Shown: positions 1-7,983 of the stretch, in pieces
Layout of the letters: each line of letters starts with the position of its first letter
How positions within the stretch are numbered: position 1 is the first letter of the stretch
Source of the DNA: Chloroflexota bacterium
GTDB taxonomy: Bacteria; Chloroflexota; Anaerolineae; Anaerolineales; VGOW01
Length of the DNA stretch: 64,000 bases
Reading direction: 5' to 3'
Assembly: GCA_016197225.1 (NCBI GenBank)
Contig: JACPWC010000126.1
Coordinates: 46,499 to 110,498 of the forward strand
Made by a program: the position numbers and the translations under genes
The notes under the pieces: generated by a model
The model's database searches: none
Seen by the model: the letters and a program-made list of their open reading frames with translations, nothing else
What the model was told of the DNA's origin: nothing

Positions 1-326
1 AGCCGGGCGGTATCGTCTTTCGAGGCCACGTCATCTGCGCCGCGCCGCAAACATTCGGCGATGGTTTGGTCGTCGGCATTCTCGGCGATGACGAGGACGG
101 GCAGGTCAATGTTGTGCTCGCGCAAGAGGTCGAGCGCGCGCAAAGAACCGGGTTGAGAAGTTGAAAGGGGGGAGAGGATTAAGTCGGGGGCCTGGGCCAG
201 CCCGGCCAGGTAGCCGGCTTCATCGGTCGCCGAAAAGCAAGCGGTGTCGAATCCGGCCTGGCGGAGGAGTGATGCGCCGTCGGCAATTTGATCGCCTAGA
301 ATAAGAACTCGAAGAGGGTCGGCCAT
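1..326 (-). CDS. Response regulator receiver domain protein (partial, C-terminus outside window)
   Basis: Reading from an ATG at 326, the protein begins MADPLRVLILGDQ and continues as an open frame to the window edge. The fold pattern is that of a CheY-like receiver: a hydrophobic first strand, a central PDLILS strand where the phospho-acceptor Asp normally sits, then LPVLVIAENADD and a C-terminal half ending ADDVASKDD. The acidic pair after strand 1 is weak (GDQ instead of DD), so metal-dependent phosphorylation is uncertain. It lies 55 bases downstream of the 382-834 receiver on the same strand and is probably the last member of a kinase-receiver-receiver operon. A C-terminal output domain cannot be assessed because the gene runs off the window. 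Confidence 0.7.
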   Translation of the reverse strand, partial: MADPLRVLILGDQIADGASLLRQAGFDTACFSATDEAGYLAGLAQAPDLILSPLSTSQPGSLRALDLLREHNIDLPVLVIAENADDQTIAECLRRGADDVASKDDTAR

Positions 327-381
327 GTCGGGTGATTGTATTGTAGATCGCCAATTTTTGCGCCGGGGTTTTAAAATCGTT

Positions 382-834
382 TCAGCTTCCTTGCGGCGGG
401 TGGTTGAGCGACAGCCAATATTGGCCCACCTGCCGCACAGTTTCGGTGAAACTTTCGAAATCCACTGGTTTGACGATGTAGCTGTTCGCGCCCAGTTCGT
501 AACTTTGAGCAATGTCGCGCGCTTCGCGAGAGGTGGAAAGCATGATGACCGGAAGCTGGCGGGTGCGGGTATCCGACTTGAGGCGCTGTAGAACTTCCAG
601 CCCGTCTACTTTAGGCAGTTTGAGATCCAGCAAAATCAGTTTTGGAAGGCGGCCTGGCGGGCGAGGGTCTTGAGGGTCAGAGCCGAAAATAAAATCAAGG
701 GCTTCGGCTCCGTCCCGCGCAACTTCGATGCGTTTGACCAGTTGAGTCCGTTTCAGGGCGCGCAGGGTCAACTCCAGGTCGTTCGGGTTATCTTCTATCA
801 ACAGAATTTCCACTTCATCATGCCGCATAAGCAA
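382..834 (-). CDS. Single-domain response regulator (Rcp1/CheY-like)
   Basis: A stand-alone receiver of about 150 residues. It shows the acidic pair in LLIEDNPND (about 14-15), the phospho-acceptor Asp70 in LILLDLKLPKVDG, the Ser/Thr switch in IMLSTSRE and the conserved Lys122 in YIVKPVDF. The long loop before Asp70 (SDPQDPRPPGRLPK) is typical of receivers that accept phosphate from PAS/GAF or phytochrome-type hybrid kinases. There is no output domain, so it probably works by protein contact or as a phosphorelay step. The stop of the upstream kinase gene is 8 bases away, so the two are almost certainly co-transcribed and the kinase is the likely partner. Confidence 0.93.
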   Translation of the reverse strand: MLMRHDEVEILLIEDNPNDLELTLRALKRTQLVKRIEVARDGAEALDFIFGSDPQDPRPPGRLPKLILLDLKLPKVDGLEVLQRLKSDTRTRQLPVIMLSTSREARDIAQSYELGANSYIVKPVDFESFTETVRQVGQYWLSLNHPPQGS

Positions 835-842
835 CTCTCGCT

Positions 843-3638
843 TCAGATTGTGAAGTAAAAGGTTGCGCCCTCATCCAGCCCGGCTTCGGCCCAAACCCGT
901 CCGCCGTGCCGCTGGATGATGCGTTGAACGATGGCCAGGCCGACGCCCGTGCCTTCGTAATCTTCGGCGCGGTGCAGGCGCTGGAATACACCGAAGAGTT
1001 TGTGCGCGTACTTCATGTCGAAGCCCACGCCGTTGTCTTTGACGAAGTATACGGTTTCGCCGTCTTCCCGGCAGGAGCCGATTTCGATGCGGGCCGCTTC
1101 ACGCTGGCGCGTAAATTTGATGGCGTTGGATAATAGATTGACGACGACTTGTTTAAGCAGAGGCGGGTCGCCCTGGGCGGGGGGCAGGTCGCCGACCACA
1201 AATTCCACCTGGCGGCCCTGATAGTCCAGCCGCAGATCGTCAATCGTCTGTTGCGCCAATTCATTCAGGGCGACGGTTTGCTTTTGCACCGGCTGGCGGC
1301 TCAGGCGCGAGAAAGCCAGCAAGTCGTCAATGAGTCGGCCCATGCGCCGCGCATTGTCCGTCACCAGGCGGGCGTAGCGTTGCGCTTCCGGGCTGAGTTG
1401 AGGCGCGAAGTCTTCGAGGAGGATGCGCGAGAATCCGTCAATGGCCCGCAGTGGGGCGCGCAAGTCGTGAGACACCGAATAGCTGAACGCTTCCAGTTCT
1501 TTATTGGCCGCCTCCAGTTGGGCGGTGCGCTCCTCAACCCGCCGCTCCAGTTCTTCGTTGAGTTTGCGAATCTCTTCCTCGGCCAGCTTGCGTTCAGTGA
1601 TGTCCACCGCCTGGCCAATAATGTATTTGGGCTGGCCGCCGGAATCGCGCAGGAGCGTGGCTTGAATAAGAATGTGGGCGATGTCGCCGCTTTTGCGGAT
1701 GTAGCGTTTCTCAAGCTGATAGAGCGGAATTTCATTTTGAGCCAGCCGCTTGAACAGAGAGACGTCCGCTTCCACATCGTCCGGGTGGGTGATCTCGACA
1801 AATGTCCGGCGCTTAAGCTCTTCCAGAGAATAGCCCACCAGATCGCAGTAGGCCCGGTTGGCGTGGATATAGCGCCCGTCTAAGGTGGTGACAGCCTTGC
1901 CGGTGGGCGCCAGATCGAAGAACTGGCGCAGTTGCTCTTCGCTCTCGCGCAAAGCGTCTTCTGTTCGTTTGCGGTCGGTGAGGTCGGTGACGACGGCGAT
2001 GGCGCCGACAACTTTGCCTTCCTGCCAGCGCGGCGCGCTGGTGGTAAGGGCGTGAATCAGGTTCCCGTCCGTTCGCCTCAGCCTGGCCTCGTAAGAACTG
2101 GTTTCGCCGGCTTTGCGCCGGGTATAAGCGTCGAACAGAATCGGATAATCTTCGGGCAGGGTGATGTCTTGCGGCGTCAGGCCGAGCAGGTCTTCGGGCG
2201 CGTAGCCGAGCATGTGAGCAAAGGCCGGGTTCACGTAGTCGAAATGTCCGCCGGGGCCGGTGACGGTGACCCCTTGCCCCAGGTTGTTCATCACCGTGAG
2301 GGCAAAGTCGCGCTCTCGTTGTAATGCTTCTTCGGCCTGCTGTCGTTCGGCCACCAGCGCCCGGAGAGTCTGGGCCGTTTGCTCAAGTTGCCGGGTGCGT
2401 TCGGCCAGCCGCCGCCGTATTTCTTCCACGCGGCGGCGCTCGCTCACTTCTTCGATGACCTGCTGATAGAGCGTTTGTTGGCGGCGCAAGGCCAGGTAAG
2501 CGCCGAAAGTTACGGCGAAACCGGTGAAGAGGGTGGTGAGCGCATAAGATTGCCAGGGGGACAAATTCGGTTTCACCAACTCTGTTATCAGTTCAAAGAT
2601 AAACATGATGATGACGGTGATCACCGTCACTGTCAGCAGGGTGGCTCTCAGCCGGATTTGGGGCGCGACTTGTTCGGGGAGGTCGTCGTGTTCCAGCGGC
2701 GAGGGCGCAGTTTGTTCCAGCGATTTGAGGCGCTCGATCAACAACTGCTGAGCATCAACGGCGTGTTTGCGTTCGCGGGTGGCGGCGGCTAAAAGCATGG
2801 ACACTACGGAGACGGCGTTGACATAGGCCCAAAGGAAGATCAGGTTGGGCTGAGGCGTTTCGCCGGCAAAAGCGCCGTGGCTGTGTGTTGTTCCAAAAAT
2901 GGCGAGGCCCGATACAATGAAGCTGACGGTGGCCGTTCCACGCGGGCCGAACCGGAGTGCCACCCATATCAAAAACACAAACAGGGCGTAGGCGGCCAGT
3001 TGGAGAAAAGCCACAGGAAACAATTCTGAGTCAAAGGCGATTTGACTCAAAACGATCAGTAGGGTCACGAGCGCGCCGGCTTCGATGATTTGCCGGGGCC
3101 GCCAGCGAGGCGCGGGCGAAGCGCCCCAGGTGAGCAAGACCGGGGCCATGACCAGAGCGCCCAGTGCGCCTCCCAGCCACCACACCAGCCAGGTGGAGCC
3201 AAAAGCAGCCCAGGGCGCCATGCCGGTCAGGCCAATGCTGAGCGCGCCAATAGTGGCGCTGAGAGTGGTGCTAACGACGGCTGAGAAAAAGATGAAATAG
3301 AGAACGTCCTGGATTCGATCCAGGGTGTTGTGGAAACGGACGCGGCGAAGCAGGGCCGCGCCGGCCAGAGCTTCGAGGGTGTTGCCGAGGGCGACGCCTA
3401 TCACAAACCCGGCTGGCGCGCCGGTTGAGGCGTTAGCGAGAAGAGAACCGAGCGCAATGCCCGGCCACAGGCGGTTGCCGTTCAACAGCAGGGCGGCCAG
3501 GGCAATGCCGGTTGGCGGCCAGATGAGGGTGACGTTGCCGGAGGCAGTCGCAAACTGCAATCCGAGTTTGGCTGAGACGTAATAGATGACGGCCAGAAGC
3601 CCTACACCTCCAACATAGCGCCACGTCGAAAACTTCAT
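843..3638 (-). CDS. MASE1-PAS-PAS sensor histidine kinase
   Basis: A 931-residue membrane sensor kinase. The first ~300 residues are hydrophobic with repeated membrane spans and match the MASE1 sensor pattern (LIWPPTGIALAALLL). A further membrane hairpin follows near 335-390, then a coiled coil, then two PAS domains (about 445-570, with NPAFAHMLGY; about 570-695, with NRAYCDLVGYSLEEL), a coiled linker, a HisKA domain with His724 in YSVSHDLRAPLRA, and a HATPase domain with the N-box NLLSNAIKF, DNGVGFD and GTGVGLAI. All catalytic motifs look intact. It is followed by two receivers on the same strand. The ligand of MASE1 is not predictable from sequence. Confidence 0.95.
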   Translation of the reverse strand: MKFSTWRYVGGVGLLAVIYYVSAKLGLQFATASGNVTLIWPPTGIALAALLLNGNRLWPGIALGSLLANASTGAPAGFVIGVALGNTLEALAGAALLRRVRFHNTLDRIQDVLYFIFFSAVVSTTLSATIGALSIGLTGMAPWAAFGSTWLVWWLGGALGALVMAPVLLTWGASPAPRWRPRQIIEAGALVTLLIVLSQIAFDSELFPVAFLQLAAYALFVFLIWVALRFGPRGTATVSFIVSGLAIFGTTHSHGAFAGETPQPNLIFLWAYVNAVSVVSMLLAAATRERKHAVDAQQLLIERLKSLEQTAPSPLEHDDLPEQVAPQIRLRATLLTVTVITVIIMFIFELITELVKPNLSPWQSYALTTLFTGFAVTFGAYLALRRQQTLYQQVIEEVSERRRVEEIRRRLAERTRQLEQTAQTLRALVAERQQAEEALQRERDFALTVMNNLGQGVTVTGPGGHFDYVNPAFAHMLGYAPEDLLGLTPQDITLPEDYPILFDAYTRRKAGETSSYEARLRRTDGNLIHALTTSAPRWQEGKVVGAIAVVTDLTDRKRTEDALRESEEQLRQFFDLAPTGKAVTTLDGRYIHANRAYCDLVGYSLEELKRRTFVEITHPDDVEADVSLFKRLAQNEIPLYQLEKRYIRKSGDIAHILIQATLLRDSGGQPKYIIGQAVDITERKLAEEEIRKLNEELERRVEERTAQLEAANKELEAFSYSVSHDLRAPLRAIDGFSRILLEDFAPQLSPEAQRYARLVTDNARRMGRLIDDLLAFSRLSRQPVQKQTVALNELAQQTIDDLRLDYQGRQVEFVVGDLPPAQGDPPLLKQVVVNLLSNAIKFTRQREAARIEIGSCREDGETVYFVKDNGVGFDMKYAHKLFGVFQRLHRAEDYEGTGVGLAIVQRIIQRHGGRVWAEAGLDEGATFYFTI

Positions 3639-3771
3639 CGTCGTTCTCCGAATAAGGCCGGCCTGCGATACAAAATCAGCAGAGGACGAGGCAATTGTGG
3701 GTGGAGGAACTGTGGGCTACAGAGTCGAAGGCAAAGTCCGTGGGTAGAGGCCGCTCGTGAACGTCGGCCTG

Positions 3772-3802
3772 AAGTGCGGCATCCGAGAGCCATGCCGCAC
3801 TT
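3772..3802. repeat. Perfect 11-bp inverted repeat (hairpin) between shell gene and kinase gene
   Basis: Arms AAGTGCGGCAT and ATGCCGCACTT are perfect reverse complements around a 9-base loop. A T-run follows only on the plus strand, although both flanking genes are on the minus strand. It may mark the 3' end of the ethanolamine locus, but the U-tract is on the wrong side for a classic minus-strand terminator. The remaining gap to 3832 shows nothing else. Confidence 0.6.
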
Positions 3803-3832
3803 TTTGATCGCAAGAGCCTTGTTGGAAGTTTT

Positions 3833-4150
3833 TTATTTGCCCTTGCCGCCAAAACTGCCTTTGGTGTTTTGGGGCAGGATCATTTCCACGTCGGAGTGGG
3901 GGCGGGGGATGACGTGGACGGAGACGAGTTCGCCGACGCGCTTGGCGGCGGCGGCCCCGGCGTCGGTGGCGGCTTTGACCGCGCCCACGTCGCCGCGCAC
4001 CATCACCGTCACGAATCCGCCGCCTACGTATTCACTGCCAATGAGGGTGACGTTGGCGGCTTTGACCATCGCATCCGCGGCTTCCACTGCGCCGATCAGG
4101 CCTTTGGTCTCGACCATTCCTAAAGCAATCATTGCGACATCTACGGGCAT
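3833..4150 (-). CDS. eutM: Bacterial microcompartment hexameric shell protein (EutM/PduA-like, BMC-H)
   Basis: A 105-residue single BMC domain. It begins [17 protein letters not shown], the classic start of BMC-H proteins, followed by [15 protein letters not shown], the strand [15 protein letters not shown] and the C-terminal strand SVHVIPRP. The last 15 residues form a Gly/Lys-rich tail. Such proteins form hexagonal tiles in the protein shell of metabolosomes. An AAGGAG ribosome site precedes the ATG. It is the distal gene after eutB, eutC and eutL. No pentameric EutN/CcmL-type vertex protein is present in the window, so a closed shell would need a vertex gene elsewhere. Confidence 0.93.
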   Translation of the reverse strand: MPVDVAMIALGMVETKGLIGAVEAADAMVKAANVTLIGSEYVGGGFVTVMVRGDVGAVKAATDAGAAAAKRVGELVSVHVIPRPHSDVEMILPQNTKGSFGGKGK

Positions 4151-4171
4151 TTTGGTGTCTCCTTGCGTGTT

Positions 4172-4243
4172 GGTTAGAAGTTAGAGATTAGAGATTAGAG
4201 GATTGGAGATTAACCAATCTCCAATCCTCTAATTCTCTAATAC
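4172..4243. repeat. Purine/pyrimidine hairpin repeat, family A
   Basis: A purine-rich arm built of AGAGATTAGAGGATTGGAGA-like words is followed by its pyrimidine-rich complement CCAATCTCCAATCCTCTAA. The same design occurs at 12117-12180, 15500-15560 and 43562-43606, always in gaps between genes. The left edge of this copy abuts the end of eutL. Confidence 0.75.
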
Positions 4244-4893
4244 TTGATCGGGTCTCTCGCCACTTCCAGCACCGTTTCGCGGAAGGCGACGGTGGCGGCT
4301 TTGCAGGCCGGTTGATCGCCGGTGAGCATGACGCCCATGTAGTTCGTCTCGGAGGGCGGCATGGTAAGGGCGACGATGCGCACGGCGGCGGCCTTGAGGG
4401 CGGCGTCGAGGGCGTACACACCCTCGAGCGGCGGCGCGATGAGGTAAGCGATCGGGTCGCCGAGCGGGATGTTGCACACTTTAGAAAGATAAGTGCCGGT
4501 GCGCGAGATGAGATGCGGGAAGAAGGCAATTGAAGCATCTTCGTTGGCCGAATACCAGATGGCCTCATTCTTCATGTAGCTCAGGGCGGCGCTCAGTCCG
4601 GCGCGGACTTCGGCGGGGTTGGGGCCGGCAATGACGGCCAGAATCTCGCCCGACAGCAAACCCGACGCATGTTTGGCTCCGGCGTAGAACGAGCGGGCGT
4701 ACACCACTTCCACATCGGCCATTTTGGTAGCTTCGTCAACCGAGACGTAAGTGGCGTCGTCGTTGTCGGCCGTGATCAAGCCGATGGATTTTTGCTCCGG
4801 CCTGAGCTTCAACTGCTCGGCGAAGTTCGGGTCAACGTTCGGGATCATGCGAACGGCGAGAGGGGTGGCGTAGATGGGATCGAGAACGGCCAT
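4237..4893 (-). CDS. eutL: Ethanolamine microcompartment shell protein EutL (tandem BMC, trimeric)
   Basis: At 218 residues this matches the usual EutL length of about 219. Two BMC folds occur in tandem, with EutL-like segments AVLDPIYATPLAVRMIPNV at the start, IGLITADNDDATYVSVDEAT, and LEGVYALDAALKAAAVRIV in the second half. EutL trimers occupy hexagonal positions in the shell and carry gated pores. A TGGAGA ribosome site lies 6 bases before the ATG. The gene sits between eutC (separated by a decayed gene remnant) and the eutM-like gene. Confidence 0.93.
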   Translation of the reverse strand: MAVLDPIYATPLAVRMIPNVDPNFAEQLKLRPEQKSIGLITADNDDATYVSVDEATKMADVEVVYARSFYAGAKHASGLLSGEILAVIAGPNPAEVRAGLSAALSYMKNEAIWYSANEDASIAFFPHLISRTGTYLSKVCNIPLGDPIAYLIAPPLEGVYALDAALKAAAVRIVALTMPPSETNYMGVMLTGDQPACKAATVAFRETVLEVARDPIKY

Positions 4894-4949
4894 AGAATCT
4901 CCAGAGAATAGAAGTCAGAGGTCAGATTGTTGGATGGTTTGGCTGGAAT

Positions 4950-5123
4950 AGTCCGCCAGTTTTCAATGAGACGATAGAGCATTTTGCAAATGACAACGTA
5001 GTCTTCAGTTAGAATGTTGCAGGTCTCTACTTTGGCATATTCGAGTTCACAAGCAATTTCAATATGCACAACCATTTCGTTCGCTGAACCAAGCGCCACG
5101 GAGAGGAAATGCTTGAAATCTTT
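4950..5123 (-). pseudogene. Remnant of a four-helix-bundle (23S rRNA intervening-sequence type) protein
   Basis: The minus-strand frame reads KDFKHFLSVALGSANEM, then CELEYAK, then a helix ending MLYRLIENWR. This pattern (FL.IA.GS..E, then a Leu/Tyr-rich turn, then a final L..LI..L helix) is the C-terminal half of the small four-helix-bundle family linked to 23S rRNA intervening sequences. The N-terminal half is missing and no start codon is in place. The frame just upstream is a hairpin-like repeat (GAAGTCAGAGG words). It fills the otherwise odd 268-base gap between eutC and eutL. Family assignment is from memory of the pattern. Confidence 0.5.
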
Positions 5124-5161
5124 AGCCGATTTACGCCCCTCTGACTTCCGGCCTCCAACCT

Positions 5162-6085
5162 CTATTTCGCCGCCAGCTTCAACTTCACCCCGCTGGCCTG
5201 ATGCTTGATCATCTTTTGCGCGATCTGGATGGTGAAGGCCGCGCCTTCGAGCGGATTGGTGCCGCCGTTGTTGAAGATGTTGCACACCACGTCGCGGTCG
5301 GCGTCGGTGTCGCCGCCTTTTGGACGATAAGCCATGTAGGCGCTCAACGACTCGGCCCGGCCCAGGCCGGGGCGCTCGCCGATGAGCAGAATGACCACAT
5401 CCGGCTTGAGCAGGTCGCCGATGTCGTTCAGCACGCCCACCCGGCAATATTTGATGAAGAACGGCGTGCCGACCGTCAGCCCGGCAGACTTCGCGCCCTG
5501 CATGATGACCGGGAACATTTCACGGGCGTTGGCTTCCACCGCCGCCGCGCTCAACCCGTCGCCGACGACGAGTTGAATGTTGGGCGACTTGGCGCACTTT
5601 TCACTGATTGCTTTTTTCGCCTCATCACTCAACTGTCGCCCTAAGTCTGGTCTCAGCAAATACTCCTGCTTGCCGCCCGTGATGTTGGTTTGCACGGTGA
5701 ACAGGCCCAGGTCGTCGAGCAGTTTCTGATCGACGTCGCGCATTAGGGCATCCTGGGTGATGGCATGGTCGCCCTGAAAGAGCAGGAGCGAGAAGGTGTT
5801 GTAGTGCGGTCCGGCGCGGCCCACGCCAATTCGAGACGTCGTCGAAGCGATGAGAGCCTTGACAGCGTCGGCGTCTTTTGGATTCTTGACTCGCGGCTTG
5901 TAGCGATGTTCGGGCAGGGTGGGATCGGGAAGATCGATGTTGAGACTTGCCGCCGAGGGCTGTCGAGAAGGGGACGCCGCCACTGGAGGGGCGGTTTCCG
6001 CTGAGGCGGGCGGCGTTGCAACTTTGGCCGCCGCCAGTTCTTTGACAACGGCTTCGATGATGGCGTTCAGTTGGGCTTCATCCAT
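5162..6085 (-). CDS. eutC: Ethanolamine ammonia-lyase small subunit EutC
   Basis: This is the light chain of the adenosylcobalamin-dependent lyase that splits ethanolamine into acetaldehyde and ammonia. Characteristic segments are RIGVGRAGPHYNT, QLVVGDGLSAAAVEAN, LLIGERPGLGRAESLSAYM and the Cys/Asn-rich CNIFNNGGTNP. I choose the ATG at 6085 (MDEAQLNAIIEAVVKEL) rather than 6121: its ATGGATGA overlaps the stop of the coiled-coil gene, implying translational coupling. The N-terminal ~18 residues form a short amphipathic helix followed by an Ala/Pro-rich linker to about residue 60, the layout of a microcompartment encapsulation peptide. The product is about 307 residues, close to the family norm. 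Confidence 0.95.
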   Translation of the reverse strand: MDEAQLNAIIEAVVKELAAAKVATPPASAETAPPVAASPSRQPSAASLNIDLPDPTLPEHRYKPRVKNPKDADAVKALIASTTSRIGVGRAGPHYNTFSLLLFQGDHAITQDALMRDVDQKLLDDLGLFTVQTNITGGKQEYLLRPDLGRQLSDEAKKAISEKCAKSPNIQLVVGDGLSAAAVEANAREMFPVIMQGAKSAGLTVGTPFFIKYCRVGVLNDIGDLLKPDVVILLIGERPGLGRAESLSAYMAYRPKGGDTDADRDVVCNIFNNGGTNPLEGAAFTIQIAQKMIKHQASGVKLKLAAK

Positions 6086-6473
6086 GGCGGGCGGCCTCCA
6101 GTTGCGCAACGCGGGCTTCAAGTTCTTCTATTCGTTCTTGCAGAGTTATTTGATCGACACGATGTCTTTTGGTGGTAACGGTCAGTTCGGCAATGTTATC
6201 GCTAGTCTTTTCCAGGCGGCTAAAAGCGTTTCCCACATCGTTTTTCAGAAGTCTCGTCGCTTCTTCCAGTTTGGCGACACGGGCTTCCAAAGCAGTGATG
6301 CGTTGGTTGATCTGGCGGAATTCTTGTTGAATGAGCGCGGCCTGATGGTCGAAAGCGGCATCAAGCTTTTCGTCAGTAACAGTCTTTGCCAGACGGGCCT
6401 CAACAGGCGCGAGCGCTTCCTGAATTACTTCGCGCACAACCTTTCTAATTTCATTCTGGTTTTGTGTTTCCAT
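6078..6473 (-). CDS. Coiled-coil protein translationally coupled between eutB and eutC
   Basis: About 131 residues, no recognised family. The ATG at 6473 shares its A with the TGA stop of eutB (TGATG), and its own TGA overlaps the start of eutC by 8 bases, so its output is tied to the lyase subunits. Residues ~5-22 (NEIRKVVREVIQEAL) form a short amphipathic helix like the encapsulation peptides that lead cargo into microcompartments. The rest is heptad-rich coiled coil (ITALEARVAKLEEATRLL; RIEELEARVAQLEAA). I infer a cargo adaptor or scaffold for the lyase. A GTG at 6476 is an alternative start. Standard eut operons do not carry such a gene between B and C. Confidence 0.75.
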   Translation of the reverse strand: METQNQNEIRKVVREVIQEALAPVEARLAKTVTDEKLDAAFDHQAALIQQEFRQINQRITALEARVAKLEEATRLLKNDVGNAFSRLEKTSDNIAELTVTTKRHRVDQITLQERIEELEARVAQLEAARHG

Positions 6474-7843
6474 CACTGCCTCTTCAAAAAGAACGTCGGG
6501 TCTCCCGCCTTCTCAGTCAGCACCCCGTTCTTCATCAGGCCGATGTCTACCATCCAGGCTTCGAACTCGGGCGCGGGGCGCAGGCCGAAGAGTTGACGCA
6601 AAGTCGGGGCGTCGTGGTAGCTAGTGCATTGGTAGGAGAGCATCGAGTCGTCGCCCATCGGCACGCCCATGAAGTAGTTGCAACCGGCGGCGGTGAGCAT
6701 CACCGCCAGGTTCTCGATGGCGTTCTGGTCGGCGCGGGCGTGGTTGGTGTAGCAGGCGTCAACGCCCATCGGGATGCCGGTCAGCTTGCCCATGAAGTGA
6801 TCTTCGAGACCGGCGCGCTGAATCTGGCGGGCGTCGTAGAGATATTCGGGGCCGATGAAGCCGACGACGGTGTTGACCTGATAAGGATGCCAACGTTTGG
6901 CGAGGCCGTAATTGCGGGCCTCGAGGGTGAGTTGATCCCAGCCGTTGTGCGCTTCAGCCGAGAGGGCCGAGCCTTGCCCGGTTTCAAAATACATGAAGTT
7001 GGGGCCGGCGGGGAAGCAATATTTTTTGGCGAGAGCGTAAGCTTCATCCAACATGCCGACGGAGATGCCGAAGGAGTCGTTGCCCTTCTGCGACCCGGCG
7101 ATGGATTGAAAGACCAGGCCGACCGGCGAGCCGGATTGCAGGCATTTCATCTGGGTGGTGACGTGAGAGAGGACACAGTTCTGGGTCGGAATGTTCCACG
7201 TCTTGATCACGTCGTAAGTCATGTCGAGCAGGCGGGCGACGGAGCCGTACGAGTCGTCCACGGGGTTGATGCCGATGACCGAGTCGCCGGAGCCGTAAGA
7301 CAGGCCCTCGTAAATTTCGGCGCGGATACCTTCGGGCGAGTCGGTGGGGTGGTTGGGCTGGTTGCGGCTGGAGAGCGTGCCGGGCGCGCCGATGGTGTTG
7401 GCGCAGTGGGCGGTGCGCGGAATCTTTTTGGCGCAATACATCAAGTCCAGGTTGGACATGAGTTTGGTGACGGCAGAGATCATTTCGGCGGTGAGGCCGG
7501 TGGAGAGGCGCTGGATCATGCCGCTGGTGGTGGTGTCGGCCAGAAGCCATTCGCGCAGTTGCCCCACCGTCCAATCCTTGATCTCGTTGTAGGATGTTTC
7601 GTTCACGGCGTCCTGAATCACCCGCGTGACTTCATCTTGATCGTAAGGGACAGCCGGGTTTTCGCGCAAGACCTGCAGTGGCACTTCGGCCAGAACGAAA
7701 CGAGCGGCCACCCGCTCGGCGGTCGTCTCGGCGGCCACCCCGGCCAGCCGGTCACCGCTCTTTTCCTCGTTGGCCTTGCCCATGAGGAGACGGATGTCGG
7801 GGAATTCGTAAGTCTTGCCGTGAAGTTTGGTGCGAAGGAGCAT
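6473..7843 (-). CDS. eutB: Ethanolamine ammonia-lyase large subunit EutB
   Basis: The 456-residue catalytic heavy chain (TIM barrel) matches the family length of about 453. It shows LMGKANEEKSGDRLAGVAA near the N-terminus, LDLMYCAKKIPRTAHCAN, SRNQPNHPTDSPEGI, the substrate-side loop YGSGDSVIGINPVDDS, and FMYFETGQGSALSAEAHN and GVDACYTNHARADQN in the C-terminal half. The lyase needs adenosylcobalamin; no cobalamin adenosyltransferase (EutT/PduO) occurs in the window, but the reactivase EutA does (14057-15496). A GAGG ribosome site precedes the ATG. It is the first gene of the tightly coupled eutB-coiled coil-eutC block. The gap upstream to 7983 holds no other gene. Confidence 0.97.
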   Translation of the reverse strand: MLLRTKLHGKTYEFPDIRLLMGKANEEKSGDRLAGVAAETTAERVAARFVLAEVPLQVLRENPAVPYDQDEVTRVIQDAVNETSYNEIKDWTVGQLREWLLADTTTSGMIQRLSTGLTAEMISAVTKLMSNLDLMYCAKKIPRTAHCANTIGAPGTLSSRNQPNHPTDSPEGIRAEIYEGLSYGSGDSVIGINPVDDSYGSVARLLDMTYDVIKTWNIPTQNCVLSHVTTQMKCLQSGSPVGLVFQSIAGSQKGNDSFGISVGMLDEAYALAKKYCFPAGPNFMYFETGQGSALSAEAHNGWDQLTLEARNYGLAKRWHPYQVNTVVGFIGPEYLYDARQIQRAGLEDHFMGKLTGIPMGVDACYTNHARADQNAIENLAVMLTAAGCNYFMGVPMGDDSMLSYQCTSYHDAPTLRQLFGLRPAPEFEAWMVDIGLMKNGVLTEKAGDPTFFLKRQ

Positions 7844-7983
7844 GAGACCTCAATTCAATAAAGGACTACTCTTCACAGTCGGCACAGTTGGGTATGCTTG
7901 CTCAAGCCGGTGGCCGGTTGGGAGGCACAAAGTATAGCCGAGAGATTGATCTCCCTCAAGCACAAATTTTGAACCATTTGCAT

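Noticed and set aside
4845..5447. 200-codon minus frame spanning the eutC-eutL gap
   Set aside because: Its first half is a shadow of eutC in another frame; only the short four-helix-bundle remnant inside it has a protein-like pattern.
6464..7861. Plus-strand open frame of 465 codons opposite EutB
   Set aside because: It is a GC-rich shadow of eutB with no ribosome site and no homology pattern; the minus-strand frame has clear EutB motifs.
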